A DNA stretch of 64,000 bases from Glandiceps talaboti (GCF_964340395.1 NC_135560.1:808501-872500); one strand, 5' to 3'; shown: positions 38,601 through 52,800, numbered from the stretch's first letter. Numbers and translations: made by a program. The notes: generated by a model not told the origin, from the sequence alone.

Positions 38601-39064
38601 TGTATTAATCGCCATCTTAGTTTCCGTACCGGCGGCGACTATCCCAAGTACCCAGAAGAGAGTCATTCTCAGCCATACGTTACAGTGGTAACACTCGTTC
38701 ATGTTCGATTACCTTTCACAAAGAAAACACAACGAAATGGTTGAAGTGATCTTTTTTTTTTATTTCTTTTCATCACAACAACAAAATCTGCGTGATCAAA
38801 AGTGTTGTAAACTAAACCAGAAAGAATTATCTGACTGGCTAAACTTCCCAAGCATGGTCCAAGTAAGCCTCGATAGTTCACAGGCATTTGTTTCCCGACT
38901 TATGTCTCAGAATATTTCTATCAGAATACAATAAAATGTCGATAATATCGTTAATATTGACGTACATAACCAACTATATATGAAGGGGGTAAAATTACAC
39001 TTGTTTCTGTGATCGCGCAGGTTCACTTGTCGCAGTACGGAAACTAAGATGGCGATTAATACAT
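38600..39064. mobile_element. MITE, 465 bp, ~30-bp terminal inverted repeats
   Basis: ATGTATTAATCGCCATCTTA at the left is inverted perfectly at TAAGATGGCGATTAATACAT on the right; with GTTTCCGTAC the arms reach 30 bases. The ends are themselves palindromic, so the target duplication (TA, AT or none) cannot be decided. The 77-codon internal ORF is not recognisable. Confidence 0.85.
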
Positions 39065-40150
39065 ACATTGTCTGATATTTTAATTTACAGAGTTTCTTGT
39101 GACCGGCGCCTGTCAGCAGACTCGACCAAGTTTTTTTTCATCATTCCACTTGACATTTCGCAATATTTATGATTCTCAACAAAATACCTCAACATGCCTC
39201 ACTTCGCTCGTACTCAAAGCAGCCCCGGTATGATCACTGACATGACTGGAGAGAACCTTTTCGGCTTTACATGTAAAACGCGGAAAGATACGCAAAACAT
39301 AATGCAAAGTCTGAAGTTGTAATTAGTTTAATTATCTTTACTTGCCAAATATTTGCATTTTGGAAATGGCAAGACACGTTCATGTCGTTTAACTTTACAT
39401 GTGAACTGTCGGCCAATAAACAAAGTTTGGTCAATTCACAGTCGGCAGTGAGACTGCTCTTGCATAACTTCAACCGCATGCCTAGGCATGCCTTCCTTAC
39501 GCAAGTTGTCTTCATTCTGGTTCACTGTCACTCCAAATTGCATGACAATATAGAATTAATCACAAGTTACATGTTATCTGAAGACATCACACTTTTATAG
39601 TGGGTCTGAAGTGTGATTTTAGTGAGTACCAAAAACTTCCTGTGTTGTTACTTGCTGTGGAAAGTCGCAAACTGAAGGATAGAGTATGCAAATGAGGATG
39701 TTGCGGACTGGCTGATTATGTAGAAGGGGTGCAGAATTTGGATTTGAAGTTTACAACCGAACAACGCTTGTCATTTGGGCGCCCAATGCATAGAATTATG
39801 ACTATAGCACATATTACATTGCTTGTTTGACATCAATAGTGTCTTTTGAAAAGTGGCAGTTTACTTAAAGTCTCGTCGACTGATTTCCAATATGGCGTCG
39901 GTCATAATGCTCATTAACATATTCATTTTTTTTTTCAAATTACAAAAAAAAAATCATATGAAATAAAAATGAAGACGTGCTGACTTGAAATTAACAAATC
40001 TAAGTAAGCTACCCTCTGTGCATCAACATACCAGATATCAAAGCAATCTGATATGTAGTTTTCAAGGAGATGATGAAATTGTCACATTTTGAAAAAAAAT
40101 ACCGCCAATGGCGTTGTAGCACAACTGTACAGTTTTTAAAAATGCTAACA
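39065..40150. other. Intron without recognised gene
   Basis: No domain-bearing ORF and no clear repeat until the edge of the dispersed family at about 40100 (GCCAATGGCGTTGTAGCACA, also at 27832-27860). Confidence 0.45.
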
Positions 40151-40990
40151 TGCGAACAATAAGTGTTCATTTGGTGAATGACTATCCAGTTGCCTATCCA
40201 ACCATGTTGCTATCTTTACGATATATGCTATCATTTGGCTGTTGCTATGGATGTGGTCTTGTTGCTAGGCATATTTACATACATTTTTTGAATGTTTATT
40301 CAATTGTCTATTAATCTCCATTGTTATCTTCACAATATATGTGATCATTTGGCTGTTGCTATGGGCGTGGTCTTGTTGCTAGGCACACTTGCATACATTT
40401 TTTGAATGTTTATTCATTTGTCTTCTATTCCTGTTGTTATCTTTGCAATATATGTGATTATTTGGCTGTTGCTATGGGCGTGGTCTTGTTGCTAGGCATA
40501 TTTACATACATTTTTTTGAATGTTTATTCAATTGTCTATTAATCCCCTTTGTTATCTTTGCAATATATGTGATCATTTGGCTGTTGCTATATGCGTGGTC
40601 TTGTTGCTAGGCACATTTGCATACATTTTTTGAATGTTTATTCATTTGTCTTTCTATTCCTGTTGTTATCTTTGCAATATACATGATTATTTGGCTGTTG
40701 CTATGGGCATGGTCTTGTTGCTAGGCAAATTTACATACATTTTTTGAACGTTTATTCAATTGTCTATTAATCCCTGTTGTTATCTTTGTGAAATACACGA
40801 CCGTTTGGCTGTTGCTATGGGCGTGGTCATGGTTGCTACGGTATTTGCATACATTTTTTGAATGTTTATTCATTTGCCTACCATATGATGTTGCTATTTG
40901 ACCAAAATATACTGCCATTTGGCTGTTGCTAAGGGCGTGGTCATGGTTGCTAGGGCCAATTTTGTCAAAATGTTTTGAAGAATAACATGC
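40150..40990. repeat. ~115-120-bp tandem array, about 7 units
   Basis: Each unit holds TTTGGCTGTTGCTATGGGCG, TGGTCTTGTTGCTAGGCA, TACATTTTTTGAATGTTTA and a TGTTATCTTTGCAATATA ending. The single-unit relatives at 27.1, 28.9-29.5 and 35.3 kb suggest this is where the family was amplified. Confidence 0.85.
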
Positions 40991-41488
40991 AGAAACATCT
41001 CACCAAGTTTCAGACTCGGTGACCAAGTACTTTTGAGATATCAGTTTTTGACCAAAAATGAACATTTTTACACCTAATTTGCATATCACTCATGGAATCA
41101 TGGTATGCTTAATATTTCTTTGTCCATACATCCCTAGATACATTCCCATTAAATTTCAGCCCAATCTGCTCAGTAGTTTTGGAATTATAGATTTTTAACC
41201 AAAAAGACACATTTTTAGCCACAATTTGCATATCACTGATGGAATCATCCCGTCATGGACAAATCTTACTTTACATCCCCTTAAGAATGTTCCCACCAAA
41301 TTTCGCACCAATCTGCCCAGTAGTTTCTGAGTTTAAGTTTTTTGACCAAAAATCACATTTTTTGACCCAAATCACACATCTGTGATGCGATCATTTTGAT
41401 TTGAACAATTTCCCAACTAGACACCCAAGGTAATGGACCCACCAAATATCATGGCAATCGGTTCAGCAGTTTTTGAGTAAGTTGTTTA

Positions 41489-41526
<38 letters not shown>

Positions 41527-41592
41527 GACAGACAGACAGACAGACGCCGGGTGATCCCTATAGCACTACTGAACCTCAGTTCAGTTGTGCTA
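40990..41592 (+). repeat. Dispersed repeat with (CA)n(CAGA)n end
   Basis: Same family as 29530-30115: TTTTTGACCAAAAATGAAC, CCTAATTTGCATATCACT, ATCTGCCCAGTAGTTT, (CA)n at 41487-41521, (CAGA)n to 41546, then CCTCAGTTCAGTTGTGC. Confidence 0.75.
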
Positions 41593-42038
41593 AAAATCAT
41601 AAAAAATTGAAAATGGCACAGATCAACTTGGCATGAACAAATCTGAATAGTCTCCCCAAGGGAACATGCACACCAAATATCGAAGACTTCTCACTGTCAC
41701 TTTCGGAGAAGATGATGAAAATATAAAAGTTTGACGGACACCTATGATTCACTCTACTCTCTATACTCTATACAACCTATACCTAAAGCTACACTTTCAG
41801 CTTTTGCTGACAGCAGAGCTAAAAAACTAAAGGCATGTGTATTTCTGATGGTCTTGAGCTTTCTACGGCAAAAAGCAGTGATTTGATCGGTCAAGAGTTG
41901 CCCTGGCATTCACACAGGAGGGCGGACTATTTACCTCATAACCATTAAATGCCATATAAGGGGATGTGGTAGACTAACAATGGTGAACTTGTATTCTCTC
42001 TAAATGTAGGAATAAACTAAAAATAAAAGACCACTTAC

Positions 42039-42134
42039 AATAGGTTGATCTGTTCCCCGCATAGTTCCCACAATTCTATTTTCATAGAAATACAGAGTTG
42101 TATGCTGAAGAAGGACCCAGACTTTTTGCCATCC
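42039..42134 (-). CDS. STAP: STAP-like adaptor, exon B (PH domain core)
   Basis: Thirty-two codons in phase 0, bounded by a good acceptor (ttacag) and a consensus donor (GTAAGTG). The product begins GWQKVWVLL and continues HTTLYFYENR, the classic PH beta2-beta3 pattern in which a basic/Trp strand is followed by L-x-x-T-x-L-x-F/Y-Y. STAP1 has the same T-T-L-F-F-Y run here. PH domains of this family bind phosphoinositides or mediate membrane association; the basic K and R residues fit, but ligand choice cannot be read from sequence. The intron upstream (42135-62005, nearly 20 kb) holds the 39-bp minisatellite and the whole retroelement nest. Confidence 0.9.
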
Positions 42135-42289
42135 CTGTAAATTGTAAAAAAAGACAAGTTGCTGAAGGCTACATTCATAAAGATACAATTGGGAAGGTGG
42201 AGGGAGGGAGGGAGGGAGGGATAGAAGGGGTGCTAGCATTCTTTGGGGCCATGTGTAGGAATAATATGTACAAAATAGTATACAATGTA

Positions 42290-45200
42290 CATATCTAATT
42301 TAATGTGTACTATATAGTATACAATGTACATATCTAATTTAATGTGTACTATATAGTATACAATGTACATATCTAATTTAATATGTACTATATAGTATAC
42401 AATGTACATATCTAATTTAATATGTACTATATAGTATACAATGTACATTATCTAATTTAATGTGTACTATATAGTATACAATGTACATATCTAATTTAAT
42501 ATGTACTATATAGTATACAATGTACATATCTAATTCAATATGTACTATATAGTATACAATGTACATATCTAATTTAATATGCACTATATAGTATACAATG
42601 TACATTATCTAATTTAATATGTACTATATAGTATACAATGTACATATCTAATTTAATATGTACTATATAGAATACAATGTACATATCTAATTTAATATGT
42701 ACTATATAGTATACAATGTACATATCTAATTTAATATGTACTATATAGTATACAATGTACATATCTAATTTAATATGTACTATATAGTATACAATGTACA
42801 TTATCTAATTTAATATGTACTATATAGTATACAATGTACATATCTAATTTAATATGTACTATATAGTATACAATGTACATATCTAATTTAATATGCACTA
42901 TATAGAATACAATTTACATATCTAATTTAATATGTACTATATAGTATACAATGTACATATCTAATTTAATGTGTACTATATAGTATACAATGTACATATC
43001 TAATTTAATGTGTACTATATAGTATACAATGTACATATCTAATTTAATGTGTACTATATAGTATACAATGTACATATCTAATTTAATATGTACTATATAG
43101 TATACATTGTACATATCTAATTTAATATGTACTATATAGTATACAATGTACATATCTAATTTAATATGTACTATATAGTATACATTGTACATATCTAATT
43201 TAATGTGTACTATATAGTATACAATGTACATATCTAATTTAATATGTACTATATAGTATACATTGTACATATCTAATTTAATATGTACTATATAGTATAC
43301 AATGTACATATCTAATTTAATATGTACTATATAGTATACAATGTACATATCTAATTTAATATGTACTATATAGTATACAATGTACATATCTAATTTAATA
43401 TGTACTATATAGTATACAATGTACATATCTAATTTAATATGTACTATATAGTATACAATGTACATATCTAATTTAATATGTACTATATAGTATACAATGT
43501 ACATATCTAATTTAATATGTACTATATAGTATACAATGTACATATCTAATTTAATATGTACTATATAGTATACAATGTACATATCTAATTTAATATGTAC
43601 TATATAGTATACAATGTACATATCTAATTTAATATGTACTATATAGTATACAATGTACATATCTAATTTAATGTGTACTATATAGTATACAATGTACATA
43701 TCTAATTTAATGTGTACTATATAGTATACAATGTACATATCTAATTTAATATGTACTATATAGTATACAATGTACATATCTAATTTAATATGTACTATAT
43801 AGTATACAATGTACATATCTAATTTAATATGTACTATATAGTATACAATGTACATATCTAATTTAATATGTACTATATAGTATACAATGTACATTATCTA
43901 ATTTAATGTGTACTATATAGTATACAATGTACATATCTAATTTAATGTGTACTATATAGTATACAATGTACATATCTAATTTAATGTGTACTATATAGTA
44001 TACAATGTACATATCTAATTTAATATGTACTATATAGTATACAATGTACATATCTAATTTAATGTGTACTATATAGTATACAATGTACATATCTAATTTA
44101 ATGTGTACTATATAGTATACAATGTACATATCTAATTTAATATGTACTATATAGTATACAATGTACATATCTAATTTAATATGTACTATATAGTATACAA
44201 TGTACATATCTAATTTAATATGTACTATATAGTATACAATGTACATATCTAATTTAATGTGTACTATATAGTATACAATGTACATATCTAATTTAATGTG
44301 TACTATATAGTATACAATGTACATATCTAATTTAATATGTACTATATAGTATACAATGTACATATCTAATTTAATGTGTACTATATAGTATACAATGTAC
44401 ATATCTAATTTAATATGTACTATATAGTATACAATGTACATATCTAATTTAATGTGTACTATATAGTATACAATGTACATATCTAATTTAATATGTACTA
44501 TATAGTATACAATGTACATATCTAATTTAATGTGTACTATATAGTATACAATGTACATATCTAATTCAACGTGTACTATATAGTATACAATGTACATATC
44601 TAATTTAATATGTACTATATAGTATACAATGTACATATCTAATTTAATGTGTACTATATAGTATACAATGTACATATCTAATTTAATGTGTACTATATAG
44701 TATACAATGTACATATCTAATTTAATATGTACTATATAGTATACAATGTACATATCTAATTTAATGTGTACTATATAGTATACAATGTACATATCTAATT
44801 TAATGTGTACAATATAGTATACAATGTACATATCTAATTTAATATGTACTATATAGAATACAATGTACATATCTAATTTAATATGTACTATATAGTATAC
44901 AATGTACATATCTAATTTAATATGTACTATATAGTATACAATGTACATATCTAATTTAATATGTACTATATAGTATACAATGTACATATCTAATTTAATA
45001 TGTACTATATAGTATACAATGTACATATCTAATTTAATGTGTACTATATAGTATACAATGTACATATCTAATTTAATGTGTACTATATAGTATACAATGT
45101 ACATATCTAATTTAATGTGTACAATATAGTATACAATGTACATATCTAATTTAATGTGTACTATATAGTATACAATGTACATATCTAATTTAACATGTAC

Positions 45201-47980
45201 TATATAGTATACAATGTACATATCTAATTTAATATGTACTATATAGTATACAATGTACATATCTAATTTAATATGTACTATATAGTATACAATGTACATA
45301 TCTAATTTAATGTGTACTATATAGTATACAATGTACATATCTAATTTAATGTGTACTATATAGTATACATTGTACATATCTAATTTAATATGTACTATAT
45401 AGTATACAATGTACATATCTAATTTAATATGTACTATATAGTATACAATGTACATATCTAATTTAATATGTACTATATAGTATACAATGTACATATCTAA
45501 TTTTATGTGTACTATATAGTATACAATGTACATATCTAATTTTATGTGTACTATATAGTATACAATGTACATATCTAATTTAATGTGCACTATATAGTAT
45601 ACAATGTACATATCTAATTTAATATGTACTATATAGTATACAATGTACATATCTAATTTTATGTGTACTATATAGTATACAATGTACATATCTAATTTTA
45701 TGTGTACTATATAGTATACAATGTACATATCTAATTTAATGTGCACTATATAGTATACAATGTACATATCTAATTTAATATGTACTATATAGTTTACAAT
45801 GTACATATCTAATTTAATATGTACTATATAGTATACATTGTACATATCTAATTTAATGTGTACTATATAGTATACAATGTACATATCTAATTTAATGTGT
45901 ACTATATAGTATACAATGTACATATCTAATTTAATATGTACTATATAGTATACAATGTACATATCTAATTTAATATGTACTATATAGAATACAATGTACA
46001 TATCTAATTTAATATGTACTATATAGAATACAATGTACATATCTAATTTAATATGTACTATATAGTATACAATGTACATATCTAATTTAATGTGTACTAT
46101 ATAGTATACAATGTACATATCTAATTTAATATGTACTATATAGAATACAATGTACATATCTAATTTAATATGTACTATATAGTATACAATGTACATATCT
46201 AATTTAATGTGTACTATATAGTATACAATGTACATATCTAATTTAATATGTACTATATAGTATACAATGTACATATCTAATTTAATATGTACTATATAGT
46301 ATACAATGTACATATCTAATTTAATATGTACTATATAGTATACAATGTACATAACTAATTTAATATGTACTATATAGTATACAATGTACATATCTAATTC
46401 AATGTGTACTATATAGTATACAATGTACATATCTAATTTAATGTGTACTATATAGTATACAATGTACATATCTAATTTAATATGTACTATATAGTATACA
46501 ATGTACATATCTAATTTAATATGTACTATCTATATAGTATACAATGTACATATCTAATTTAATATGTACTATATAGTATACAATGTACATATCTAATTCA
46601 ATGTGTACTATATAGTATACAATGTACATATCTAATTTAATGTGTACTATATAGTATACAATGTACATATCTAATTTAATATGTACTATATAGTATACAA
46701 TGTACATATCTAATTTAATATGTACTATATAGTATACAATGTACATATCTAATTTAATATGTACTATATAGTATACAATGTACATATCTAATTTAATATG
46801 TACTATATAGTATACAATGTACATATCTAATTTAATATGTACTATATAGTATACAATGTACATTATCTAATTTAATGTGTGCTATATAGTATACAATGTA
46901 CATATCTAATTTAATATGTACTATATAGTATACAATGTACATATCTAATTTAATATGTACTATATAGTATACAATGTACATTATCTAATTTAATGTGTAC
47001 TATATAGTATACAATGTACATATCTAATTTAATGTGTACTATATAGTATACAATGTACATATCTAATTTAATATGTACTATATAGTATACAATGTACATA
47101 TCTAATTTAATATGTACTATATAGTATACAATGTACATTATCTAATTTAATGTGTACTATATAGTATACAATGTACATATCTAATTTAATGTGTACTATA
47201 TAGTATACAATGTACATATCTAATTTAATATGCCCTATATAGTATACAATGTACATTATCTAATTTAATGTGTACTATATAGTATACAATGTACATATCT
47301 AATTTAATATGTACTATATAGTATACAATGTACATATCTAATTTAATGTGTACTATATAGTATACAATGTACATATCTAATTTAATGTGTACTATATAGT
47401 ATACAATGTACATATCTAATTTAATGTGTACTATATAGTATACAATGTACATATCTAATTTAATATGTACTATATAGTATACAATGTACATATCTAATTT
47501 AATATGTACTATATAGTATACAATGTACATATCTAATTTAATATGTACTATATAGTATACAATGTACATATCTAATTTAATATGTACTATATAGTATACA
47601 ATGTACATATCTAATTTAATATGTACTATATAGAATACAATGTACATATCTAATTTAATATGTACTATATAGTATACAATGTACATATCTAATTTAATAT
47701 GTACTATATAGTATACAATGTACATATCTAATTTAATATGTACTATATAGTATACAATGTACATTATCTAATTTAATGTGTACTATATAGTATACAATGT
47801 ACATATCTAATTTAATGTGTACTATATAGTATACAATGTACATATCTAATTTAATATGCACTATATAGTATACAATGTACATTATCTAATTTAATGTGTA
47901 CTATATAGTATACAATGTACATATCTAATTTAATATGTACTATATAGTATACAATGTACATATCTAATTTAATGTGTACT
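42290..47980. repeat. 39-bp minisatellite, ~145 units (5.7 kb)
   Basis: Unit TATCTAATTTAATATGTACT then ATATAGTATACAATGTACA. It contains the palindromes TACTATATAGTA and TGTACA. Because 39 is a multiple of 3 and the minus frame has no stop, it reads as endless MYIVYYIVHIKLD; frame breaks come mostly from one recurrent variant with an extra T (ACATTATCT), giving ORFs such as 46508-43863 and 43894-42914. The array sits in the intron between exons A and B. Confidence 0.98.
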
Positions 47981-47984
47981 AGCT

Positions 47985-48757
47985 CGTGCAGCGGCAGCGA
48001 AGCTGCCGCGAAGCGGCTCAATGACTAGTACGCATGCGCGCCGTATATACTATGCGAAAAAATTTGGTGGTTCTCCCAATGATGCATTGCGGCGCGCACT
48101 GACTACGCATGCGCCTTCCATATACTACGTGCATTCTCCACGCGCTACCGTATCATCGTATATCATAGGCGACATAACATCACCATGCATTGCAATATTG
48201 TAACAGTAGGCCTGTTGGCACGATTATCGTAACATTGTAACGAGTATCGAGGCATCACTGTACCTCAAGGAGAAATTGTTACACTATTTGGAAGTTTGAT
48301 GCACGGCGGTACGCGATACGGACCACTGATGACATAGCGCAGTTTAATTTCCGTTGTGGAAGTGTGGTTTTGATATTTATATTGTCGATAATTGTTTTTT
48401 TTTACATGTTTTAAAAAGAATATCTACTTTCCTATGTTTGTTGGTACAGTAACATTCCTAAATCATCGAGTTGAATTGTCCAAAGACCAACGTACATTGG
48501 TGGAGGGTCTATTGATATATTAATCTAATGGCTATGATGGTTTTTGAAACCAACAACTGCATAGCAGATAGAGTATTGACTTGCTTACTTCTCGCGTCCA
48601 TGTCAAAGAATTAGTTGTCATTCAATAAAATAAATTTTGATGGTCAATACCCCTGGAAAATGACCCAAATCAAGTGTATCAACCCTGGCCCAGGCAGCCG
48701 GTCACAAATGAATCTACCCTGCGCGAGCTTATGGGCTTTGCCTAGTTATGATATTAA
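47985..48757. repeat. Dispersed repeat copy flanking the 39-bp array
   Basis: GCAGCGGCAGCGAAGCTGCC GCGAAGC starts a GC-richer block homologous to 14840-15062; its end (GGTCACAAATGAATCTACCC, GAGCTTATGGGCTTTGCCTA) is found only at 48693-48755, so about 500 bases separate the halves. Nothing codes here. Confidence 0.65.
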
Positions 48758-49294
48758 ATAGTATATTCCATTCAATCTCTCATAACCTGTTTACGTCACT
48801 ATAACAGTACCGGGGTATATTCCATTCAATCTCTCATAACCTGTTTACGTCACTATAACAGTACCGGGGTATATTCCATTCAATCTCTCATAACCTGTTT
48901 ACGTCACTATAACAGTACCGGGGTATATTCCATTCAATCTCTCATAACCTGTTTACGTCACTATAACAGTACCGGGGTATATTCCATTCAATCTCTCATA
49001 ACCTGTTTACGTCACTATAACAGTACCGGGGTATATTCCATTCAATCTCTCATAACCTGTTTACGTCACTATAACAGTACCGGGGTATATTCCATTCAAT
49101 CTCTCATAACCTGTTTACGTCACTATAACAGTACCGGGGTATATTCCATTCAATCTCTCATAACCTGTTTACGTCACTATAACAGTACCGGGGTATATTC
49201 CATTCAATCTCTCATAACCTGTTTACGTCACTATAACAGTACCGGGGTATATTCCATTCAATCTCTCATAACCTGTTTACGTCACTATAACAGT
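48757..49294. repeat. 54-bp minisatellite, ~10 identical units
   Basis: Unit GTATATTCCATTCAATCTCT then CATAACCTGTTTACGTCACT ATAACAGTACCGGG. I see no substitution among complete units, implying very recent expansion. Each contains TTTACGTCA, a CRE-like half site. Confidence 0.97.
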
Positions 49295-49299
49295 ATATT

Positions 49300-50025
<726 letters not shown>

Positions 50026-50084
50026 GACTGGATGTAGATAAAACCACATAAAAGTGCTCAATACGGGTAGTAGAGCGAATTATA

Positions 50085-50626
<542 letters not shown>

Positions 50627-50657
50627 AGGGTAGAAGAAAATCAAGTAGGGTTTTTCG

Positions 50658-50699
50658 TCTCTACAAGCCTGTTTCGTGAGTAAATCACTCGTCAGGAGA
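50658..50699 (-). ncRNA. Hammerhead ribozyme (type I), complete core
   Basis: Read on the minus strand: TCTC (stem I 5' strand, 50699-50696), CTGACGA (50695-50689), stem II GTGA/TCAC with loop TTTAC (50688-50676), GAA (50675-50673), stem III ACA/TGT with loop GGCT (50672-50663), A50662 as nucleotide 17, and GAGA (50661-50658) closing stem I. Every invariant core position is present and stems I-III all pair; cleavage is predicted between 50662 and 50661. Downstream in that strand the sequence runs CCCTACTTGATTTTCTTCTA CCCTCAAC into (TA)n. Likely derived from a Penelope-like element or retrozyme. Confidence 0.82.
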
Positions 50700-50717
50700 T
50701 GTTGATGTACATTCCCA

Positions 50718-51191
50718 CAACGCAGATTAGAACTAGACCTATGCGAAAGGGACTTGATCGACATGGGTAACAGATATGGTGGTAAAGGTTTCTATGAATA
50801 TCACAAGCAGTTTAGTGCCAAAGCCTCAGCCCATCTAAAGTACCACAACGTCAAAGTAGATTGGTCCGTCAGGAGTAACACCTTATTTTGTAATATTTTC
50901 GCCAACTACAAGCCATTAAGTTGCAATTTATGCCAAGCAGTGGGCCATACGTCCAATTTCTGTCCAAAGAACCTTGAGGGCAAGAAACCGGAAAAAGGGC
51001 TGGATACGTATGGCAGGGCCCGTGTGTACCTACAGGGACACGAAATTTGTAACAATTTCAACAGCAATGCAGGATGCAACCATTCAAGATGCTCCCACCT
51101 TCACATTTGTTTGACATGTAAAAAAGATCACCCCAAATCAGTGTGTAATGAACCGCCAGGGGGAAGACATTACAATGAATACAGTCATTAA
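50718..51191 (+). pseudogene. YR retrotransposon 1: Gag-like ORF1, 5'-truncated
   Basis: The frame is open from about 50718 ([13 protein letters not shown]...), so the true start has been lost at the junction with the hammerhead-bearing sequence; the first ATG at 50763 is internal. The product is a basic region, then a CCHC zinc knuckle CNLCQAVGHTSNFC, then a second Cys/His cluster (CNHSRCSHLHICLTCKK...). Such knuckles in a Gag-like protein bind nucleic acid. It overlaps the reverse-transcriptase ORF by about 44 bases in a different frame, as is usual in DIRS-like elements. Confidence 0.75.
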
Positions 51192-52800
51192 CCCCCTGGC
51201 AGTAACAACTCCTATTAACATTGAGAGACTATCAACCAATCTAGCTGATCATCCAGACAAAGTTTTTGTTAACTACCTCATTGATGGACTAAGACACGGT
51301 TTTCACACTGGAATACACCCACTCCCAGACATATCTTATGAATGTAAGAATCTCAATTCCGCTCGCCTCCAACAAATACCTACATCAGAATTGATCGACA
51401 AAGAAATCAATAAAGGTTTTCTATCAGGCCCATATGACACTATACCATTTGCAGTGTATCGCATTAATCCAATCGGCATAGCTGAAGGTAAATATTCAAA
51501 AAAGAAAAGGCTAATCGTTGATCTCTCGGCACCCCACGGCAACGAAACACACTCTTCGTTAAATGAGCTGATAAACAAAGACCAATATTCTCTACATTAC
51601 GTCACCATAGATACTGCAATCAAAAATATCAAGAAATTAGGACGGGGCAGCTGGCTAAGCAAGGTAGATATTTCAGATGCTTTCAAATTACTGCCTTTAC
51701 ACCCAAAAATGTGGCCTTATCATGGTATAAAGTGGCACAACAAATACTATTTCTTCACAAGACTAGTCTTTGGTAGCCGGTCTAGGCCAAAGATTTTTGA
51801 TACCCTTGCTACAGCTCTATGTTGGATTGCTTCAAATGTATACGAAATACGTGACATTCTTCATTTACTAGATGACTTCCTGACAATTGATCCACCACAC
51901 TCTGACGCAGACAAAACTATGGCGCTGCTGTCATTAATGTTCAATACTCTCCGCATCCCTACGGCGCCACACAAAACAGTAGGCCCTTCTACATGCCTTG
52001 AATACCTGGGAATTATACTAGATTCTGACAAAATGGAAGCCAGACTGCCGAAAGAAAAAGTGAATCGAATCTGTGAAATTCTCAGATCATTTCTCAACAG
52101 GAAATCATGCACAAAACGAGAACTGCTGAGCTTGTTAGGCCACCTAAATTTCGCCAGTCGCATCATACGCCCAGGACGGACTTTCGTGTCATATCTTATT
52201 TCCCTATCTACTACAGTTAAAGAACTTCACCATCACGTATGCTTAAGTCAGGAGTGTAGACTTGATATACATATGTGGTTGAAATTCCTTTCACAGTGGA
52301 ACTGCATCTCCTTTTTCTTAGATGACAATCATTCAATTGCAGCAGATATGCATCTCTACACGGATGCGACCGATAAAGCCTTTGGGGGTTACTACGACAA
52401 TAAGTGGTTCCAAGGTAGTTTTCCTGACAACCTTATTTCAGATGGTGACAAGTTATCAATGGCTTTTCGGGAACTCTATCCCATTGTGATGGCAATTGTT
52501 CTATGGGGTCACACATGGACAAGCCGACGGATTTTATTCTATTGCGACAATATGAGTGCTGTCGATATCATCAACAAAGGACGATCCAAAGTGAAGATAA
52601 TAATGAAACTTATGCGCAAATTGACCTGGTGCACAGCACTCCATGGCTTTACAGTACAAGCACGGCATATCCCCGGTGTACGTAATGACATTGCTGATGC
52701 ATTATCTCGTTTTCAGATGCAGAAGTTCCGCAGATTGCTGCCTACAGCAGACATGCTACCCCACCAAATCCTGCCACCAGAGGACCTATTCAAGATATAG
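51148..52800 (+). CDS. YR retrotransposon 1: reverse transcriptase-RNase H
   Basis: Intact 550-codon ORF. Polymerase motifs in order: KKRLIVDLSAPHG (about residue 120), SKVDISDAFKLLPLHP (about 165, catalytic Asp), LVFGSRSRPKIF, and LLDDFLTID (catalytic Asp-Asp), then the L-G-x-x-L-D thumb region. RNase H follows: LYTDATDKAFGG, FRELYPIV, FYCDNMSAVDIIN and RHIPGVRNDIADALSR, supplying the D-E-D-D set. The RT fold and the RNase H at the C-terminus without a protease or DDE integrase, followed by a tyrosine recombinase, identify a DIRS/Ngaro-type element. It copies the element RNA and removes the RNA strand. The first Met overlaps ORF1. Whether this copy is still expressed is unknown; its partners are broken. 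Confidence 0.9.
   Translation: MNRQGEDITMNTVINPLAVTTPINIERLSTNLADHPDKVFVNYLIDGLRHGFHTGIHPLPDISYECKNLNSARLQQIPTSELIDKEINKGFLSGPYDTIPFAVYRINPIGIAEGKYSKKKRLIVDLSAPHGNETHSSLNELINKDQYSLHYVTIDTAIKNIKKLGRGSWLSKVDISDAFKLLPLHPKMWPYHGIKWHNKYYFFTRLVFGSRSRPKIFDTLATALCWIASNVYEIRDILHLLDDFLTIDPPHSDADKTMALLSLMFNTLRIPTAPHKTVGPSTCLEYLGIILDSDKMEARLPKEKVNRICEILRSFLNRKSCTKRELLSLLGHLNFASRIIRPGRTFVSYLISLSTTVKELHHHVCLSQECRLDIHMWLKFLSQWNCISFFLDDNHSIAADMHLYTDATDKAFGGYYDNKWFQGSFPDNLISDGDKLSMAFRELYPIVMAIVLWGHTWTSRRILFYCDNMSAVDIINKGRSKVKIIMKLMRKLTWCTALHGFTVQARHIPGVRNDIADALSRFQMQKFRRLLPTADMLPHQILPPEDLFKI

Noticed and set aside
43863-46508. 881-codon ORF (and the related ones at 42233-42448, 42914-43894, 46516-46863, 47225-47764)
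   Set aside because: Pure translation of a 39-bp satellite with no stop in one frame; no unique sequence, no domain.
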